Made by a program: the position numbers and the translations under genes | Source: Pseudomonadota bacterium | GTDB taxonomy: Bacteria; Pseudomonadota; Alphaproteobacteria; Sphingomonadales; Sphingomonadaceae | Assembly: GCA_023387085.1 (NCBI GenBank) | Contig: JAEWIL010000081.1 | Location: 1-6,887 of the forward strand | DNA: 6,887 nt | Reading direction: 5' to 3' | The notes under the pieces: generated by a model | What the model saw: only the letters and a program-made list of their open reading frames with translations | Database searches by the model: none | Told to the model about the DNA's origin: nothing | Shown: in pieces, positions 5,826 through 6,887 of the stretch | Layout of the letters: every line of letters begins with the position of its first letter | Numbering within the stretch: position 1 is the first letter of the stretch

Positions 5826-5861
5826 TGGCGCCGCCGCCGCGAACGCGGTAAGGCGGCGCCA
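5826..5861 (+). promoter_or_regulatory. Strong hairpin covering the translation start of the second DUF2807 gene
   Basis: TGGCGCCGCC (5826-5835) pairs perfectly with GGCGGCGCCA (5852-5861). An inner 4-bp stem, CCGC (5837-5840) with GCGG (5845-5848), encloses a GAAC loop. Nearly all pairs are G-C. The right arm contains the GG of the only Shine-Dalgarno-like stretch (TAAGG) and ends on the A of the start codon. It fills almost the whole 43-bp gap between the two DUF2807 genes. No T-run follows, so a translational block or RNA-stability element fits better than an intrinsic terminator. Confidence 0.7.
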
Positions 5862-6571
5862 TGACCAGCACCCCGCGCTTGGCCGCCACTCTGGCCGCTG
5901 CCCTGCTTTTGTCCGGACCCGCAACAGCGGCGGAGAAAAGGTTCGGCCTCACCGGCTTCGAGGCGATCGAGGTTACCGCCGATGTCGATGTCGAGGTAGT
6001 GAACCGGGCGCCGGTGAGTGCGGTGGCGACCGGGCCTTCCGATGCGCTCGACCGGTTGACGCTCGAAACGCGCGACGGGCGGCTTGTGATCGGCGAAAAA
6101 AAATATGCAGGCGACCAGACTCGCCGCGCCCCGCCCGGCGCGGTCACGATCCGCGTCAATGCCGCGAACCTCCGCTCGGCGACGCTCGCGGGCGCGGGAT
6201 CGCTGCGGATCGACCAGCTCAAGGGCGCCCGCGTGACGATCGGGCTGCGCGGTCCGGGGCAGATCGGCGTCGGTGCGATCGCGGCCGACCAGCTGAACGT
6301 CGCGATGCTCGGCAATGGTACGATGACGCTGGCGGGGAAGGCCAAGCAGGGACAGCTCAACCTGTCGGGGGCGGGCGTGGTCGATGCGGGCAAGCTCGCG
6401 ATCGACGACCTGATCAGCGACAGCGAGGGCGCGGGCGACCATAGCTTCAACGCGGTAAAGACCGCCGCGGTCACCGCGCGCGGGGTCGGCAGGGTGGTCG
6501 TGCTCGGCCGCCCGGCCTGTACGGTCCGCAACCTCGGCTCCGGATCGGTGACCTGCGGATCGGGAAAATAG
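5861..6571 (+). CDS. Second DUF2807 (head GIN domain) protein, secreted paralogue
   Basis: A 236-residue relative of the preceding lipoprotein, of unknown function. It has a Sec signal peptide: a short basic start with R6, a hydrophobic core at about 7-17, and probable cleavage after ATA or TAA near 23-24 (before EKRFGL). There is no lipobox cysteine, so the mature protein is likely periplasmic or exported rather than lipid-anchored. FGLTGFEAIEVTADVDVEV (28-46) matches the family N-terminal strand pair. Seven GxG turns begin at 111, 131, 151, 170, 190, 208 and 226, nearly the same spacing as in the neighbour, but here they read GAG, GPG, GNG, GAG, GAG, GVG and GSG. C220 and C232 bracket the last turn, again 12 residues apart. 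The start codon lies at the foot of a strong hairpin. An ancient duplication followed by divergence is the simplest reading; co-transcription with its neighbours is likely. Confidence 0.9.
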   Translation: MTSTPRLAATLAAALLLSGPATAAEKRFGLTGFEAIEVTADVDVEVVNRAPVSAVATGPSDALDRLTLETRDGRLVIGEKKYAGDQTRRAPPGAVTIRVNAANLRSATLAGAGSLRIDQLKGARVTIGLRGPGQIGVGAIAADQLNVAMLGNGTMTLAGKAKQGQLNLSGAGVVDAGKLAIDDLISDSEGAGDHSFNAVKTAAVTARGVGRVVVLGRPACTVRNLGSGSVTCGSGK

Positions 6572-6606
6572 GGTTGATCGGGACTCTGATCGATCGGATC
6601 GACGCC

Positions 6607-6887
6607 ATGCATGCGACCGCGGGGTTGCTGGTGGGCATTCTGGTGGGACTGACGGGCGTCGGGGGCGGATCGCTGATGACGCCGCTGCTGGTGCTGATGT
6701 TCGGCGTGAACCCCAAGACCGCTGTCGGCACCGACCTGCTGTTTGCCGCGATTACCAAGACGGTAGGAAGCACGGTCCATGGCTGGCGCGACACGGTCGA
6801 CTGGCATATTTTTCGCCGGCTTGCCGCGGGGTCGATCCCGGCCGCGCTGCTTTCGGTCGTCGCGTTACAGGGGCTCGGCGAGATCGG
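6607..6887 (+). CDS. TSUP-family (TauE/SafE) membrane transporter, N-terminal part
   Basis: The first 93 residues of a sulfite-exporter TauE/SafE (TSUP) family permease; the frame is open to the end of the window. Members carry small anions, often sulfur compounds such as sulfite, or organosulfonates, across the inner membrane; the substrate here cannot be told. The first membrane segment contains GILVGLTGVGGGSLMTPLL (10-28), the Gly-rich family signature. It is followed by GVNPKTAVGTDLLFAAITK (33-51), HGWRDTVDW (58-66) and another hydrophobic stretch from about 72. A complete protein would be about 250-300 residues. The ATG at 6607 places the first membrane segment at the N-terminus; its Shine-Dalgarno is weak. 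An in-frame TTG at 6574, which would add 11 residues, is possible. Only 35 bp separate it from the second DUF2807 gene, so one transcript is likely. Confidence 0.9.
   Translation, partial: MHATAGLLVGILVGLTGVGGGSLMTPLLVLMFGVNPKTAVGTDLLFAAITKTVGSTVHGWRDTVDWHIFRRLAAGSIPAALLSVVALQGLGEI

Noticed and set aside
5826..5861. Rho-independent terminator between the two DUF2807 genes
   Set aside because: The stem is strong, but the following bases (TGACCAGC) contain no T-run and the right arm overlaps the next start codon.
5035..6807. Open frame of 590 codons on the - strand
   Set aside because: It is antisense to both DUF2807 genes and part of the TSUP gene. The repeated GSG-coding DNA keeps the reverse strand free of stops. 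The Pro/Ser/Arg-rich translation is not protein-like.

Overview
The window is GC-rich, gene-dense chromosomal DNA. Codon use, protein families and one intergenic palindrome suggest an alphaproteobacterium of the order Sphingomonadales, perhaps close to Sphingopyxis or Sphingomonas. That placement is my inference from recalled family resemblance; no database search was possible. I see no rRNA, tRNA, CRISPR array, insertion sequence or phage gene.

The left half (1-3681) is read leftwards. In transcription order it holds a Gre-family transcription elongation factor (3681 to 3205), a 59-residue Myb/SANT-like helix-turn-helix protein whose ATG overlaps the Gre stop codon (3208 to 3029), a YhiN/HI0933-family flavoprotein (3021 to 1849), and a DEAD-box RNA helicase with a DbpA-type RNA-binding domain (1702 to beyond base 1). 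The first three are packed like an operon. The helicase is separated from them by 146 bp that contain two small inverted repeats, one of which looks like a dispersed sphingomonad intergenic palindrome.

The right half (3834-6887) is read rightwards. It begins with an ECF sigma factor and its six-helix membrane anti-sigma factor of the NrsF (DUF1109) family. These are followed by two tandem DUF2807 beta-repeat envelope proteins, the first a lipoprotein and the second with an ordinary Sec signal peptide, and then by the start of a TSUP (TauE/SafE) membrane transporter that runs off the right edge. The 152 bp between the two divergent halves hold a good match to the promoter I would expect for this sigma group (GTAACC, 16 bp, CGAA), which implies that the sigma gene activates itself.

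The points most worth a second look are regulatory and structural. A strong hairpin swallows the ribosome-binding region and the first start-codon base of the second DUF2807 gene. A perfect 7+6+7 palindrome lies just upstream of the ribosome-binding site of the first one. The two DUF2807 paralogues keep almost identical turn spacing (about 20 residues) and a C-terminal Cys pair despite strong sequence divergence. The Gre factor has a shortened coiled coil without the usual acidic tip motif. I do not see a clear, wholly new multi-gene system. The sigma/anti-sigma plus tandem DUF2807 plus TSUP layout is the nearest candidate.
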